Below, in pieces: positions 8,257 to 16,887 of a DNA stretch of 64,000 nucleotides. A model generated the notes under the pieces. It did not search any database. It was not told the origin of the DNA and was given only the letters and a program-made list of their open reading frames with translations. How positions within the stretch are numbered: the stretch's first letter is position 1; each line of letters begins with the position of its first letter. This DNA comes from Rhizobium bangladeshense (GTDB lineage: Bacteria; Pseudomonadota; Alphaproteobacteria; Rhizobiales; Rhizobiaceae), in NCBI RefSeq assembly GCF_001662075.1, contig NZ_LYPL01000020.1, forward strand, positions 35,947-99,946, read 5' to 3'. The translations under genes were made by a program, and so were the position numbers.

Positions 8257-9054
8257 ATGGATGCAAACGGCGAGGGCATGGCGCAAGCCCGCGAGACCGG
8301 CACACTCGGCAAGCTGATGGTGCTGCTCGATCTCGTCACCCATGCGGATGCGCCGCTGCGTTTTACCGATATCCTGTCGCTTGCCGGCCAGCCGCGTGGC
8401 ACCCTGCATCGCCAGCTCAGCCACCTGGTCGAGGAGGGGTTGCTCGAACTCGACGGCGATGGCCGCTATGCGCCGGGCCTGCGCCTGCTCGATTTCGCCG
8501 CCCGCAGCTGGGCGCGCAACGAATTCCGCCTGATCGCCGAACCGCATCTTGTCGATCTGCAGCATGCGACCGGCGAGACCGTGCATCTCGGCGTTCTCAG
8601 GGGGCAGTCGATCATCTACCTCGACAAGGTCGAGGGCCGCCAGCCGGTGCGCATGTATTCGCAGATCGGCAATGCCTCGCCCTGTTACTGCACCGGCGTC
8701 GGCAAGGCTGCGCTTTCGCTGCTTCCGGCCGAAAGCCTGGTCGATCTCCTCGCCGGCGTCAATTTCACCCGCTTTACCGCCGCCACCCACGCTTCGCCAG
8801 CAAGTCTGCTCGCCGAAATCCGTGAGATCGCCGATCAGGGCTATGCTTTCGATCGTGAGGAGCATGAGGCAGGCATCCGCTGCGTCGCCGCACCCATCTG
8901 GTCGGAGGATCGGACTTTTCTCGGCGGCGTATCGATCACCGGCCCTGCCTACCGCCTGTCGATGGAACTACTCGCCCAATGGGTCGTTCCGGTTCAGCGC
9001 GCAGCCGGAAGGATCATGGAAGGCATGCGCATCCGCCTCGGCCCGCGCCGCTAG
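8257..9054 (+). CDS. IclR-family transcriptional regulator of the sugar operon
   Basis: A 265-residue regulator with an N-terminal winged helix (about residues 8-70, containing FTDILSLAGQPRGTLHRQLSHLVEEGLL) and the C-terminal IclR effector-binding domain (about 85-255; GETVHLGVLRGQSIIYLDKVEG, CYCTGVGKAALSLL, GYAFDREEHEAGIRCVAAPI). ATG 8257 is chosen. An in-frame ATG at 8188 would start inside the palindromic operator, and ATG 8224 is possible but would add a non-conserved tail. Divergent placement with the dgoK/dgoA operon makes it the likely local regulator, responding to galactose, galactonate or the keto-deoxy acid. Confidence 0.9.
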   Translation: MDANGEGMAQARETGTLGKLMVLLDLVTHADAPLRFTDILSLAGQPRGTLHRQLSHLVEEGLLELDGDGRYAPGLRLLDFAARSWARNEFRLIAEPHLVDLQHATGETVHLGVLRGQSIIYLDKVEGRQPVRMYSQIGNASPCYCTGVGKAALSLLPAESLVDLLAGVNFTRFTAATHASPASLLAEIREIADQGYAFDREEHEAGIRCVAAPIWSEDRTFLGGVSITGPAYRLSMELLAQWVVPVQRAAGRIMEGMRIRLGPRR

Positions 9055-9278
9055 CCTGAGGCGATGAGCAGGGCCCGGGGAAGCGCATGTATAAGACAAA
9101 AGACTGAAACGGAAAAAATTGAGATTTGCCGGCGAATCACCACAACTGGAAATAGTCCGCGAAATCGACTACACCACCGGCCGGATGCGTAAATGCCGCG
9201 GTCGATTGTATTGACCCATGGCAATCATCATTCCCCGATGCAAGCGAACGGCCGCCGCGCCGAAGATGAAGAAATGTG

Positions 9279-10016
9279 ATGGAACCCTTGTCGCAAACAT
9301 CCACGGAAGAAGAAGACGGTTACATCAAGGAAATTGCGGGCCTGAAGACCCAGTTCGACATTTTCCGGTTCATGAAACGCGTGACCGAAGCCTATCGCTG
9401 CCGCGCCTTCATGGTTCTCAATCTGCCGCCGATCACATCCCTCGACCTTCAGGGCAACACCGTCATCACCAGCTGGCCGGCTGAGCTTCTGGCGCTCTAC
9501 GACCAGGAGGGGTTGATGGTGAACAGCCCGGTTCTGCGGCGGCTGAGAACATCGGCGCGGCCCTTCTTTTTCGACATGTCTCGACAGAACTGGCCGCGCG
9601 ACGACGGCAAGTCCGCCCTCGTCGTCGGGCTGTTCGAACGTTTCAGGATGACGCGTTGCGCCTATTTCCCGACGCATGAGCCCTCCGGCCTGCGCGGCGC
9701 CGTCTCCTTCGCCGGCGATCGCGAGCTCTTTAGTCCGGCCGAGATGCGCGAGCTTTGTTATATCGCCATCCATGTCTTCGACAGGCTTGCCGAGATCCGC
9801 AACCTCGATACCCGTATAACCGATGCGCTCACCGACCGCGAGATCGATTGCCTGAACTGGACGGCGGCCGGCAAGACCAGCGCCGAGATCGCCGAAATCC
9901 TGGCGCTGTCCGAGCATACGGTCAATCATTACCTCAACCGCGCCACCAAGAAGCTCGACACCGTCAACCGCACCCAGGCTGTCGCCAAGGCGCTGCGGAT
10001 CGGCCTGATCAAATAA
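9279..10016 (+). CDS. LuxR-family transcriptional regulator, apparently a solo
   Basis: A 245-residue protein with an N-terminal autoinducer-binding-like domain (about 15-165) and a C-terminal GerE/LuxR helix-turn-helix (LTDREIDCLNWTAAGKTSAEIA then LALSEHTVNHYLNRATKKL). The ligand-domain signature is only partly kept: where TraR/LuxR have the DPV motif this protein reads VNSPVL, so it may not bind acyl-homoserine lactones in the usual way. No luxI-type synthase is nearby. The start could be GTG 9276 or the adjacent ATG 9279. The 220 bp upstream show no recognisable lux-box-like palindrome. Confidence 0.85.
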   Translation: MEPLSQTSTEEEDGYIKEIAGLKTQFDIFRFMKRVTEAYRCRAFMVLNLPPITSLDLQGNTVITSWPAELLALYDQEGLMVNSPVLRRLRTSARPFFFDMSRQNWPRDDGKSALVVGLFERFRMTRCAYFPTHEPSGLRGAVSFAGDRELFSPAEMRELCYIAIHVFDRLAEIRNLDTRITDALTDREIDCLNWTAAGKTSAEIAEILALSEHTVNHYLNRATKKLDTVNRTQAVAKALRIGLIK

Positions 10017-10376
10017 GTTGCAAAGACGGCGATCCACTCCGACCGGCCGCCCAGCGCGTAGGCAGATCGGAGCGTGATCCGGCACATTCGACCGCGTTTC
10101 CCGCTTTTTCCATCTGGCACGCTTTCTGCATCTCTTCTGCCAGAGGTCCGGAGGGGACTTTGATGACCAGCGCCAGCAAATGGCGCGGCCGACACACCAC
10201 CGCCGACGCCGATGCCGCTTCTCTCCCGGCCCTCGGCGTCGGCGGCGGTTGTTGCCTTTCGGCACCGCTTCTTGCGCAGCTGTTCACGATTTCCTGCTGC
10301 CGGTCACTTTTTTCTGGCCTTTTTTTCGGCTTGCGCTACTTCGCCCCGCATTGCGCCGGTTCTCGGGGAGAGTGAC

Positions 10377-10424
10377 CGTTGCGGCCATCAGGGCGAAAGC
10401 CCGGCGGACTTGATGGCCGCAACG
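10377..10424. other. Strong branched hairpin with GNRA-capped inner stem, possible structured RNA
   Basis: The 14-base arms CGTTGCGGCCATCA (10377-10390) and TGATGGCCGCAACG (10411-10424) are exact reverse complements. Inside them GGGC-GAAA-GCCC (10391-10402) forms a second stem closed by a GNRA tetraloop, leaving GGCGGACT unpaired. There is no T-run after the hairpin on either strand. It may be part of a small RNA, an mRNA leader element or a repeat unit; sequence alone does not decide. Confidence 0.45.
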
Positions 10425-10521
10425 GATTTCGAATCCCGGCCGGCGTTTTCCAAAGCCGGCAAATCGATTTTCCTCCCGATGTTTTTGTTTGGCGAAGACG
10501 TGCGCCTCCACTATCTCTACC

Positions 10522-10565
10522 GCATGATTTAGCCTTGGCCGGAATCGACCAAGGCTAAATCATGC
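10522..10565. repeat. 17-bp perfect inverted repeat upstream of mrp
   Basis: GCATGATTTAGCCTTGG (10522-10538) and its exact reverse complement (10549-10565) flank a 10-base spacer. It resembles the palindromic intergenic repeats of rhizobia and has no adjacent T-run. Confidence 0.6.
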
Positions 10566-10639
10566 GGCAAGGTGCCATGGCGTCCTTTCTCGTCCTGAAA
10601 GACGCGTCGTGGACTGCAAGAAGAAGCAGTGAGGGTGGA

Positions 10640-11824
10640 ATGACCGACGTCACCAAGGAACAGGTTCTCGAAACGCTGAAGACCGTGCGCGGACCGGATC
10701 TCGAGCACGACATCGTCGCGCTCGGCATGGTCTCCGATGTTTTCATCTCCGACGGCAAGGTTTATTTCTCCATCACCGTCCCGGCCGAGCGCGCCAGGGA
10801 GCTGGAGCCGATGCGGCTCGCCGCCGAGCGCGTCATCAAGGAAATGCCGGGCGTCAAGGGTGCGCTCGTCACACTGACGGCGGACAGGAAGGCGGCGGCC
10901 GCAGCACCTGCTGTCCGCCCCGCCCCGAACCCGCCGCACGGCCATGCCGGTCATGATCATGACAGCCATGATCACCAGCATCACGCCCAAGCGCCCCAGC
11001 AACAGGCGCCGCGGGCCGGCAAGATCGGCGTTCCCGGCATCGGCGCCATCATCGCCGTCGCCTCCGGCAAGGGCGGAGTCGGCAAGTCCACCACCGCCGT
11101 CAATCTGGCGCTCGGCCTGCTCGCCAACGGCCTTCGCGTCGGAATTCTCGATGCCGATATCTACGGGCCTTCCATGCCGCGGCTCCTGAAGATATCCGGT
11201 CGCCCGACGCAGATCGACGGCCGCATCATCAATCCGATGGAGAATTATGGCCTCAAGGTCATGTCGATGGGCTTCCTCGTCGACGAGGAGACGGCGATGA
11301 TCTGGCGCGGGCCGATGGTTCAGTCGGCGCTGCTGCAGATGCTGCGCGAAGTCGCCTGGGGCGAGCTCGACGTCCTTGTCGTCGACATGCCGCCCGGCAC
11401 CGGCGATGCGCAATTGACCATGGCCCAGCAGGTTCCGCTTGCCGGCGCCGTCATCGTCTCCACACCGCAGGATCTCGCTTTGATCGATGCCCGCAAGGGC
11501 CTCAATATGTTTCGCAAGGTCGAGGTGCCGGTGCTCGGCATCGTCGAGAACATGAGCTATTTCATCGCGCCCGACACCGGCACCCGTTACGACATTTTCG
11601 GTCACGGCGGCGCCCGCAAGGAGGCCGAGCGCATCGGCGTGCCCTTCCTCGGCGAAGTGCCGCTGACGATGAATATCCGTGAAACCTCCGATGCCGGCAC
11701 CCCGCTCGTCGCCTCCGACCCGAACGGCGTCGTCGCCGGCATCTATCGCGGCATCGCCGCCAAGGTCTGGGAGCAGCTCGCCGGCCAGTCCCGGCGCCCG
11801 GCGCCGGCGATTGTCTTCGAATAG
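10640..11824 (+). CDS. mrp: Mrp/ApbC/NBP35-type P-loop ATPase, iron-sulfur carrier family
   Basis: A 394-residue Mrp protein, a cytoplasmic ParA/MinD-type ATPase that scaffolds or delivers Fe-S clusters. Residues 1-85 form a MIP18/DUF59 domain. A linker at about 95-125 is rich in His and Asp (GHAGHDHDSHDHQHH), and the ATPase domain follows with deviant Walker A SGKGGVGKST and VDMPPGTGDAQLT. The CxxC that binds the cluster in E. coli ApbC and Nbp35 is absent: the equivalent site reads ENMSYFIAPDTGTRYD. The His-rich linker might bind metal instead; that is speculation. ATG 10640 is preceded by GAGGGTGGA. Confidence 0.9.
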   Translation: MTDVTKEQVLETLKTVRGPDLEHDIVALGMVSDVFISDGKVYFSITVPAERARELEPMRLAAERVIKEMPGVKGALVTLTADRKAAAAAPAVRPAPNPPHGHAGHDHDSHDHQHHAQAPQQQAPRAGKIGVPGIGAIIAVASGKGGVGKSTTAVNLALGLLANGLRVGILDADIYGPSMPRLLKISGRPTQIDGRIINPMENYGLKVMSMGFLVDEETAMIWRGPMVQSALLQMLREVAWGELDVLVVDMPPGTGDAQLTMAQQVPLAGAVIVSTPQDLALIDARKGLNMFRKVEVPVLGIVENMSYFIAPDTGTRYDIFGHGGARKEAERIGVPFLGEVPLTMNIRETSDAGTPLVASDPNGVVAGIYRGIAAKVWEQLAGQSRRPAPAIVFE

Positions 11825-12235
11825 CGCAGAACCGGCGTGGGGACATAGAGAAAGGCCAAGCGCCGAATCACCGCCGCGATCACCCCAATTGTGGGGGAAA
11901 CGTGGTGAAAAGCCGCGGTTCACGGAAGATGTCTTGATTATTTCACGGCTTTGCTGCATATGCCGCGGCGCCATGATGGCGTTGCTGCAGATGCTCAATG
12001 ACGGCCGTCCTTCGTTTCGAAGGGTCTGGCCCACCTGCAAGATCGAAGGATTGGTAACTGCGATGCGGTGGAGCACAATGCGCATGCTGGCCTTGAAGGC
12101 CGGATGCAGCCGGAGTTTTATGAACTTTCTTGATCCGCTTCCGTTTGGACCTGGGACGAGCGCCCTTCGCGGCGCCGCGATGGGCGGCCGCATGGCGATG
12201 GCCACGAAGCGTCGTGAGCATCGGAGACGCTGCCG
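11825..12235. other. 410-bp gap, no supported gene
   Basis: Short frames exist on both strands here (for example minus 12221-11943, an Arg/His/Ala-rich 92-residue frame), but none has a ribosome site, family motif or clear start. Small palindromes such as CGCCATGATGGCG near 11973 are seen. Part must hold the promoter of the CorA gene. Confidence 0.4.
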
Positions 12236-13210
12236 GTGATCACCGCTTACTGCTCCAATTGCAAAACGGTCGAGATCCGCGATCTCCCGCAGCCCGCATC
12301 CTTTCCCGAGGATGTCGTCTGGATCGATATGGTCGAGCCGAGCCGCGAGGAGGAGCTTTATGTCGAAAAGGTTCTCGGTATCGAGGTTCCGACCCGCGAG
12401 GATCTCAAGGACATTGAACCTTCGGCTCGCCTCTACATCGAAAACGACGCCGTCTTCATGACCGCGTCTCTGGTCTGGAAGGCGGAAACCGACGCGCCGA
12501 CGCTGACCGATGTCGCCTTCATTCTGACCGGAAACCGTCTGGTCACCATCCGTTACGCCCACCCAAAATCTTTTGCGCTGTTCATCGCCGCCCTTCACCG
12601 GCTGCCGGAAAACTGGCGGAGCGGCGCGGCCCTTCTCGCCAAGCTCTTGGAGACGATCGTCGACCGCACCGCCGAAATCCTCGAGACCTCCGTCTCGCGC
12701 ATCGACATTTTGTCGACGCATGTCTTCGGCCGGGCGAAAAGGGTGCGCAAGCCGTCGAACTACCTCGAGCAAAAGCTGCGCGATATCGCCGGTCATCACC
12801 GCATGATCAGCAAGCTGCGCGATAGTCTCGGCTCGCTGTCCCGGCTTCTGACATTCTTTCACACGATCCCGGCGATCCAGCAGGACCACGAGGCGAAGGA
12901 GCTCTGCCGCACCATCTCGCGCGACATCCAGTCGCTGTCGGAGCATGCCTCCTTCGTCGCCGCCAACGTCACCTTCCTGCTCGACGCCTCGCTCGGCCTG
13001 ATCAACATCGAGCAGAACTCGATCATCAAGATTTTCTCGATCGCCTCGGTCGTGTTCCTGCCGCCGACATTGGTCGCCTCCATCTATGGCATGAACTTTC
13101 AGTTCATGCCGGAGCTGGCCTGGGCGGCGGGTTACCCCTACTCCTTGGCTTTGATGGTGATATCAGCCGTGATCCCCTTCTTCTTTTTTCGCTGGAAAGG
13201 CTGGCTCTGA
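12236..13210 (+). CDS. corA: CorA-family divalent cation transporter
   Basis: A 324-residue inner-membrane Mg2+/Co2+ channel of the CorA family. The large N-terminal cytoplasmic domain and long stalk helix (about 150-265) lead to two C-terminal transmembrane segments: IIKIFSIASVVFLPPTLVAS, then the signature loop YGMNFQFMPE with the essential GMN, then SLALMVISAVIPFFFFRW. A basic C-terminus is short but present. The start is GTG 12236, preceded by GGAG at 12223. Symbol is by family only, since rhizobia have several CorA-like proteins. It lies 18 bases ahead of kup and may be co-transcribed, making a two-gene cation transport unit. Confidence 0.88.
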   Translation: MITAYCSNCKTVEIRDLPQPASFPEDVVWIDMVEPSREEELYVEKVLGIEVPTREDLKDIEPSARLYIENDAVFMTASLVWKAETDAPTLTDVAFILTGNRLVTIRYAHPKSFALFIAALHRLPENWRSGAALLAKLLETIVDRTAEILETSVSRIDILSTHVFGRAKRVRKPSNYLEQKLRDIAGHHRMISKLRDSLGSLSRLLTFFHTIPAIQQDHEAKELCRTISRDIQSLSEHASFVAANVTFLLDASLGLINIEQNSIIKIFSIASVVFLPPTLVASIYGMNFQFMPELAWAAGYPYSLALMVISAVIPFFFFRWKGWL

Positions 13211-13228
13211 GGAGCCTGTTGAAATTTC

Positions 13229-15127
13229 ATGTCCGAAGAGAGCCATCCGCACGGCCGCCATATGACGCCGCGCAAGCTTTTTTATCTCGCGCTCGGTTCC
13301 GTAGGCGTCGTCTACGGCGATATCGGCACCAGCCCGCTCTATGCTTTTCGCGAGGCGCTGAAGCCCGTCGCCCATGACGGCGTCACCCGTTTTGAGATCA
13401 TCAGCCTGATTTCGCTGATGATCTGGGCGCTGACGATCATCGTCACCATCAAATATGTGCTCTTCCTTCTGCGCGCCGATAACGAAGGGGAGGGCGGCAC
13501 GCTGTCGCTCCTTGCGCTTCTGATGAAGACCGCCAACGGTCATACCGCCATACTGATGCTGCTCGGCCTGATGGGGGCTGCCCTCTTCCTCGGCGATGCG
13601 ATGATCACGCCGGCGCTGTCGGTGCTGTCGGCGGTTGAGGGCCTGAAGCTCGTCACACCAAGGCTGTCGGAATATATCGTGCCGATTTCGGTGGTGATCC
13701 TGGCGCTGCTCTTCGTCGTGCAGTCGCGCGGCACCGGCGCCGTCGCCAGGTTCTTCGGCCCGATCACCGCCGCCTGGTTCCTGGTCATGGCCGCCGCCGG
13801 CATTTCCCATATCTCCGATGACTACGGAATCCTCGCCGCCTTCAATCCCTATTATGCCGTCGCCTTCCTGCTGCATGAGGGCTTTTATGGCGTCGTCGTG
13901 CTCGGCGCCGTCTTCCTGACGGTGACGGGCGCCGAGGCGCTTTATGCCGATCTCGGCCATTTCGGGCGCCGCCCGATCCAGTGGGCCTGGTTCCTGCTGG
14001 TATTCCCGGCGTTGACGCTGAACTATCTCGGCCAGGGCGCTCTCGTTCTCGGCAATCCGATGACGATGTCCGATCCCTTCTATCTGATGTATCCGAAATG
14101 GGCGCTGCTGCCGGTCGTCATCCTGGCAACCGCCGCGACGATCATCGCCAGTCAGGCGGTCATCACCGGCGCTTTCTCGATGGTACGCCAGGGCATCAAT
14201 CTCGGTTTCCTGCCGCGCATGGAAATTCTCTTCACCTCGGAAACCAATACCGGGCAGATCTTCGTGCCGTCGGTCAATGCCGTGCTGTTCTTCGGTGTCA
14301 TCTTCCTGGTATTGGGCTTCAAGACCTCGGACGCGCTGGCGACCGCCTACGGCATTTCCGTCACCGGCGCCATGGTCGTCACCTCGATCATGGCCTTCGA
14401 ATTCGTTCGCGCCCGCTGGAACTGGTCGCTGCCGGTTGCTGTGATCGCTCTGGCGCCGCTGCTCGTGCTCGAATTGATCTTCCTTGGCGCCAACCTGTTG
14501 AAGATTCACGACGGCGGTTATATCCCGATCCTGATCGCCACCGCCTTTACCGTCGTCATGTGGACCTGGCGCCGCGGCACCGCGATCCTGCTGGAAAAGA
14601 CCCGCCACACCGATATTCCGCTCGCCTCCTTCGTCAGCTCCATCGAGCGCAAGAGCGAGCATTCGCCGGCCCAGGTTCCCGGCACGGCGATCTTCCTGAC
14701 CAGCGATCCCGAATCGGCCCCGGCCGCCCTCTTGCACAATCTCAAGCACAATCACGTGCTGCACGACCGCAACGTCATCCTGACGATCCGCACCGTCAAC
14801 AAGCCGCGCGTGCCGAGCCACGACCGCTACAAGGTCGAGCCGATCTCCGAGCGTTTCTCCCGCGTCGAACTGCTGTTCGGCTTCATGGAATCGCAGAACG
14901 TTTCGCAGGCCCTGGCGACGCTGCGCAAGACCGGGCTGAAGTTCGACATCATGTCGACCTCCTTCTATCTCGGCCGCCGCAAGCTGGTGCCGGACGCCAA
15001 GTCCGGCATGCCCCATTGGCAGGACCGGCTCTACATCGCGCTCGCCAACGCCGCCACCAATCCCTCGGATTACTTCCGCCTGCCGGCAAACCGCGTGGTG
15101 GAGCTTGGATCGCACGTTATTATTTGA
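13229..15127 (+). CDS. kup: Low-affinity potassium uptake protein Kup
   Basis: A 632-residue KUP/HAK/KT transporter that brings K+ in, probably with protons. About twelve hydrophobic segments fill residues 20-465, and a C-terminal soluble region of about 165 residues follows. The N-terminal family signature GVVYGDIGTSPLYAFREAL is intact, as are GDAMITPALSVLSAVEGL and LNYLGQGALVL. Rhizobia usually carry more than one kup copy, so the numbering (kup1/kup2) is not assigned. It starts 18 bases after corA. Confidence 0.95.
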   Translation: MSEESHPHGRHMTPRKLFYLALGSVGVVYGDIGTSPLYAFREALKPVAHDGVTRFEIISLISLMIWALTIIVTIKYVLFLLRADNEGEGGTLSLLALLMKTANGHTAILMLLGLMGAALFLGDAMITPALSVLSAVEGLKLVTPRLSEYIVPISVVILALLFVVQSRGTGAVARFFGPITAAWFLVMAAAGISHISDDYGILAAFNPYYAVAFLLHEGFYGVVVLGAVFLTVTGAEALYADLGHFGRRPIQWAWFLLVFPALTLNYLGQGALVLGNPMTMSDPFYLMYPKWALLPVVILATAATIIASQAVITGAFSMVRQGINLGFLPRMEILFTSETNTGQIFVPSVNAVLFFGVIFLVLGFKTSDALATAYGISVTGAMVVTSIMAFEFVRARWNWSLPVAVIALAPLLVLELIFLGANLLKIHDGGYIPILIATAFTVVMWTWRRGTAILLEKTRHTDIPLASFVSSIERKSEHSPAQVPGTAIFLTSDPESAPAALLHNLKHNHVLHDRNVILTIRTVNKPRVPSHDRYKVEPISERFSRVELLFGFMESQNVSQALATLRKTGLKFDIMSTSFYLGRRKLVPDAKSGMPHWQDRLYIALANAATNPSDYFRLPANRVVELGSHVII

Positions 15128-15182
15128 CGGGCGAGGACGAATCCTGACGCGGGTTTCCGCGCTGTCTTGCACTTCCGTCACC

Positions 15183-15275
15183 TCGTCCTCCGTCGTGCTC
15201 GGCCTTGAGCCGAGCATCCACACGGCACCCACCATCAGCCGCGGCATGGATCCTCGGCTCAAGGCCGACGGAGAT
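15183..15275. repeat. Palindromic intergenic repeat (GGCCTTGAGCC family)
   Basis: TGCTCGGC-CTTGA-GCCGAGCA at 15196-15216 and a partly inverted companion ending near 15275 (CCTCGGCTCAAGGCC) form a two-arm element. Related sequences occur at 44262-44448 and next to the insertion sequence at 63858-63876, so it is a dispersed family in this genome. Confidence 0.75.
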
Positions 15276-15385
15276 TGGGGGATGCGTCCCGTCAACCCAG
15301 CCACATTCGAAATATCCAAAACCGCCGATGGTCACATTCCGGCACGGCTCGTTAACCGGACGTCAAGGTTAATAAGGGATTTTCG

Positions 15386-16615
15386 ATGGAATGTTCCCGC
15401 GTTCCATGCCCGGAGTTCGTGTTGCGTCGAAAGAGCCCTTCCCGTAGCAAGCTGCGTCGTCTTCCCGAGAACTGGGTGTCACCGGTCATCTTCGGGCTCG
15501 CCGGCTGGCTGATCTTCCCGAGCGTTGCCTCCCACGCCGATCTCGCCACCATGCTCGCCGGTCTCGATCGGGAGGGCGAGAGCTGGCGCATGGTTCTGAC
15601 CAATTCTCCGGCCGGCTCCATTCATCAGGCCGAACTCGCCTTTGCCGATCCTGATGTGACGGGCTCGATCTCGTCGGGCGCCGGCGTGGTGCTGCCCGAT
15701 GGCCGCAAGGTCGCTTTCTCTGCCCAGGACAAGGGCACGGCCAAGAAGAACGGCCACGAGGACACGCCGGACGAGGATCGCGTCAACCGCGGCATGAAGA
15801 GGGGCCGCATCGTCGCGGTGGAAAAGATGCAGCCGCCGAAGGATTTTTCCGCTGGCTCCATTCTCGAGCGCACGAAGATGCTCTTCACTCCGAGCTTCGA
15901 CCTCAAGGACCGATCGGCCTTCGTCAAGCCGAAGATCCAGGGCAAGGAAATCGAGATCGCCACGTCTTTCTATAAGAAGCAGCCGGTGATTGAGGACAGC
16001 GGCGTGCCGGCAATGCTCGCAAGCCTGATCACCCGCAACAAGGCCGATGTGCTGGCCACGGCTTACGCGCCGGCAGCACCCGACTATGCCCGCCAGTCCC
16101 CGTTCGATTCGATCCTGAGCGAGCCGGATAGCGGCCGCTTCGTCCCGGAGATCGGCCCGCGTGATCACGCCTGGGCCGCAAGCGTGCTGCCGCCGAGCGT
16201 CTTTTCCGCCCGCGAGCAGCAATGTCTTGCCTCCGGCATCTATTTCGAGGCGCGCGGAGAATCGGTGAAAGGGCAGGCGGCCGTCGCCCAGGTCATTCTC
16301 AACCGCGTCCGCAACCCGGCCTATCCGAAGAGTATCTGCGGCGTCGTCTATCAGAACGAAGATTGGCGCAACCGCTGCCAGTTTTCCTTCGCCTGCGACG
16401 CCATCAAGGACAGGGTGAATTCGGAATATCACTGGCGGGTCGCCCGCGACGTGGCGATGGCGGTGACATCAGGCAAGATCTGGCTGCCGCAGGTGGGCTC
16501 GGCGACGCACTACCACGCCGTCTACGTCCGCCCGAAATGGGCAAAGACCATGGAAAAGGTCGGCCGCATCGGTCTCCACGTCTTCTACCGCACCTATGGC
16601 GGCGGCTGGAGCTGA
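15386..16615 (+). CDS. Cell wall hydrolase, SleB-like (Hydrolase_2 domain)
   Basis: A 409-residue envelope protein. A hydrophobic segment at about 32-50 (VIFGLAGWLIFPSVASHADL) acts as signal or anchor. A long variable middle region follows, then a C-terminal SleB/Hydrolase_2 domain at about 280-405, with CLASGIYFEARGESVKGQAAVA (catalytic Glu region), VILNRVRNPAYPKSICGVVYQ, CQFSFACD and SATHYHAVYV. This domain cleaves peptidoglycan as a lytic transglycosylase or amidase. AAGGGA about 7 bases before ATG 15386 supports the start. Confidence 0.87.
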   Translation: MECSRVPCPEFVLRRKSPSRSKLRRLPENWVSPVIFGLAGWLIFPSVASHADLATMLAGLDREGESWRMVLTNSPAGSIHQAELAFADPDVTGSISSGAGVVLPDGRKVAFSAQDKGTAKKNGHEDTPDEDRVNRGMKRGRIVAVEKMQPPKDFSAGSILERTKMLFTPSFDLKDRSAFVKPKIQGKEIEIATSFYKKQPVIEDSGVPAMLASLITRNKADVLATAYAPAAPDYARQSPFDSILSEPDSGRFVPEIGPRDHAWAASVLPPSVFSAREQQCLASGIYFEARGESVKGQAAVAQVILNRVRNPAYPKSICGVVYQNEDWRNRCQFSFACDAIKDRVNSEYHWRVARDVAMAVTSGKIWLPQVGSATHYHAVYVRPKWAKTMEKVGRIGLHVFYRTYGGGWS

Positions 16616-16754
16616 GATAAATCGTCCGGGTCCGGCCGATTTCCGGCCCCGAAAAGCGGATTCTTTCCGTCGAATTTGCGCGATCGACCTATAATCGCTT
16701 TATCCCTTTGATTCGACGGGGTTATTTTCTCGCTGGACAGAAGCCGTCTACGCC

Positions 16755-16783
16755 TTGACTATACCAATCCCTAAAACTATGTT
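16755..16783 (+). promoter_or_regulatory. Sigma-70-type promoter of the F0 ATP synthase operon
   Basis: TTGACT (16755-16760) and TATGTT (16778-16783) are separated by exactly 17 bases, about 105 bases before atpI. Both boxes are close to the housekeeping consensus, and no gene lies between them and atpI. The preceding 140 bases after the hydrolase gene show nothing else. Confidence 0.7.
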
Positions 16784-16887
16784 GCGCGCGACTTCAGAAC
16801 GGGCCGGAAGGGTCTCAACCTTCGCGTCCGGGGTCCGAATGACCGGGGTAGCGGGAGTGCGGGCGACGGGCAGGCGAGGAGAGATCC

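Larger units (their letters stand above)
10017..10639. other. 620-bp gap rich in inverted repeats, no convincing gene
   Basis: No reading frame here looks like a real gene. A frame from the ATG at 10162 gives about 70 residues of Cys/Leu/Phe-rich sequence without family signs. What the gap does hold is structure: a branched hairpin at 10377-10424, a GCCGGC pair at 10439-10460 and a 17-bp perfect inverted repeat at 10522-10565, listed separately. The last 75 bases carry the leader and GAGGGTGGA ribosome site of mrp. Confidence 0.5.

Noticed and set aside
10162..10375. Cys- and Leu-rich 70-codon frame after the LuxR gene
   Set aside because: No family match, composition typical of non-coding GC-rich DNA, and it ends in a structured gap. 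A small hydrophobic protein cannot be fully excluded.
11943..12221. 92-codon minus frame between mrp and the CorA gene
   Set aside because: Arg/His/Ala-rich, no ribosome site, no motif; competing frames on both strands are equally open.
10529..12946. 805-codon open frame on the minus strand opposite mrp and the CorA gene
   Set aside because: It lies antisense to two certain genes, has Asp/Arg/Gly/His-rich low-order sequence and no family motif. High GC keeps such frames open.
13163..15319. 718-codon minus-strand frame opposite kup
   Set aside because: It mirrors the codon pattern of kup on the other strand and is rich in Gln, Arg, Asp and Gly without domains.
15127..15385. Small gene in the gap between kup and the cell-wall hydrolase
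   Set aside because: Frames on both strands are made by the palindromic repeat at 15183-15275 and show no independent coding signs.
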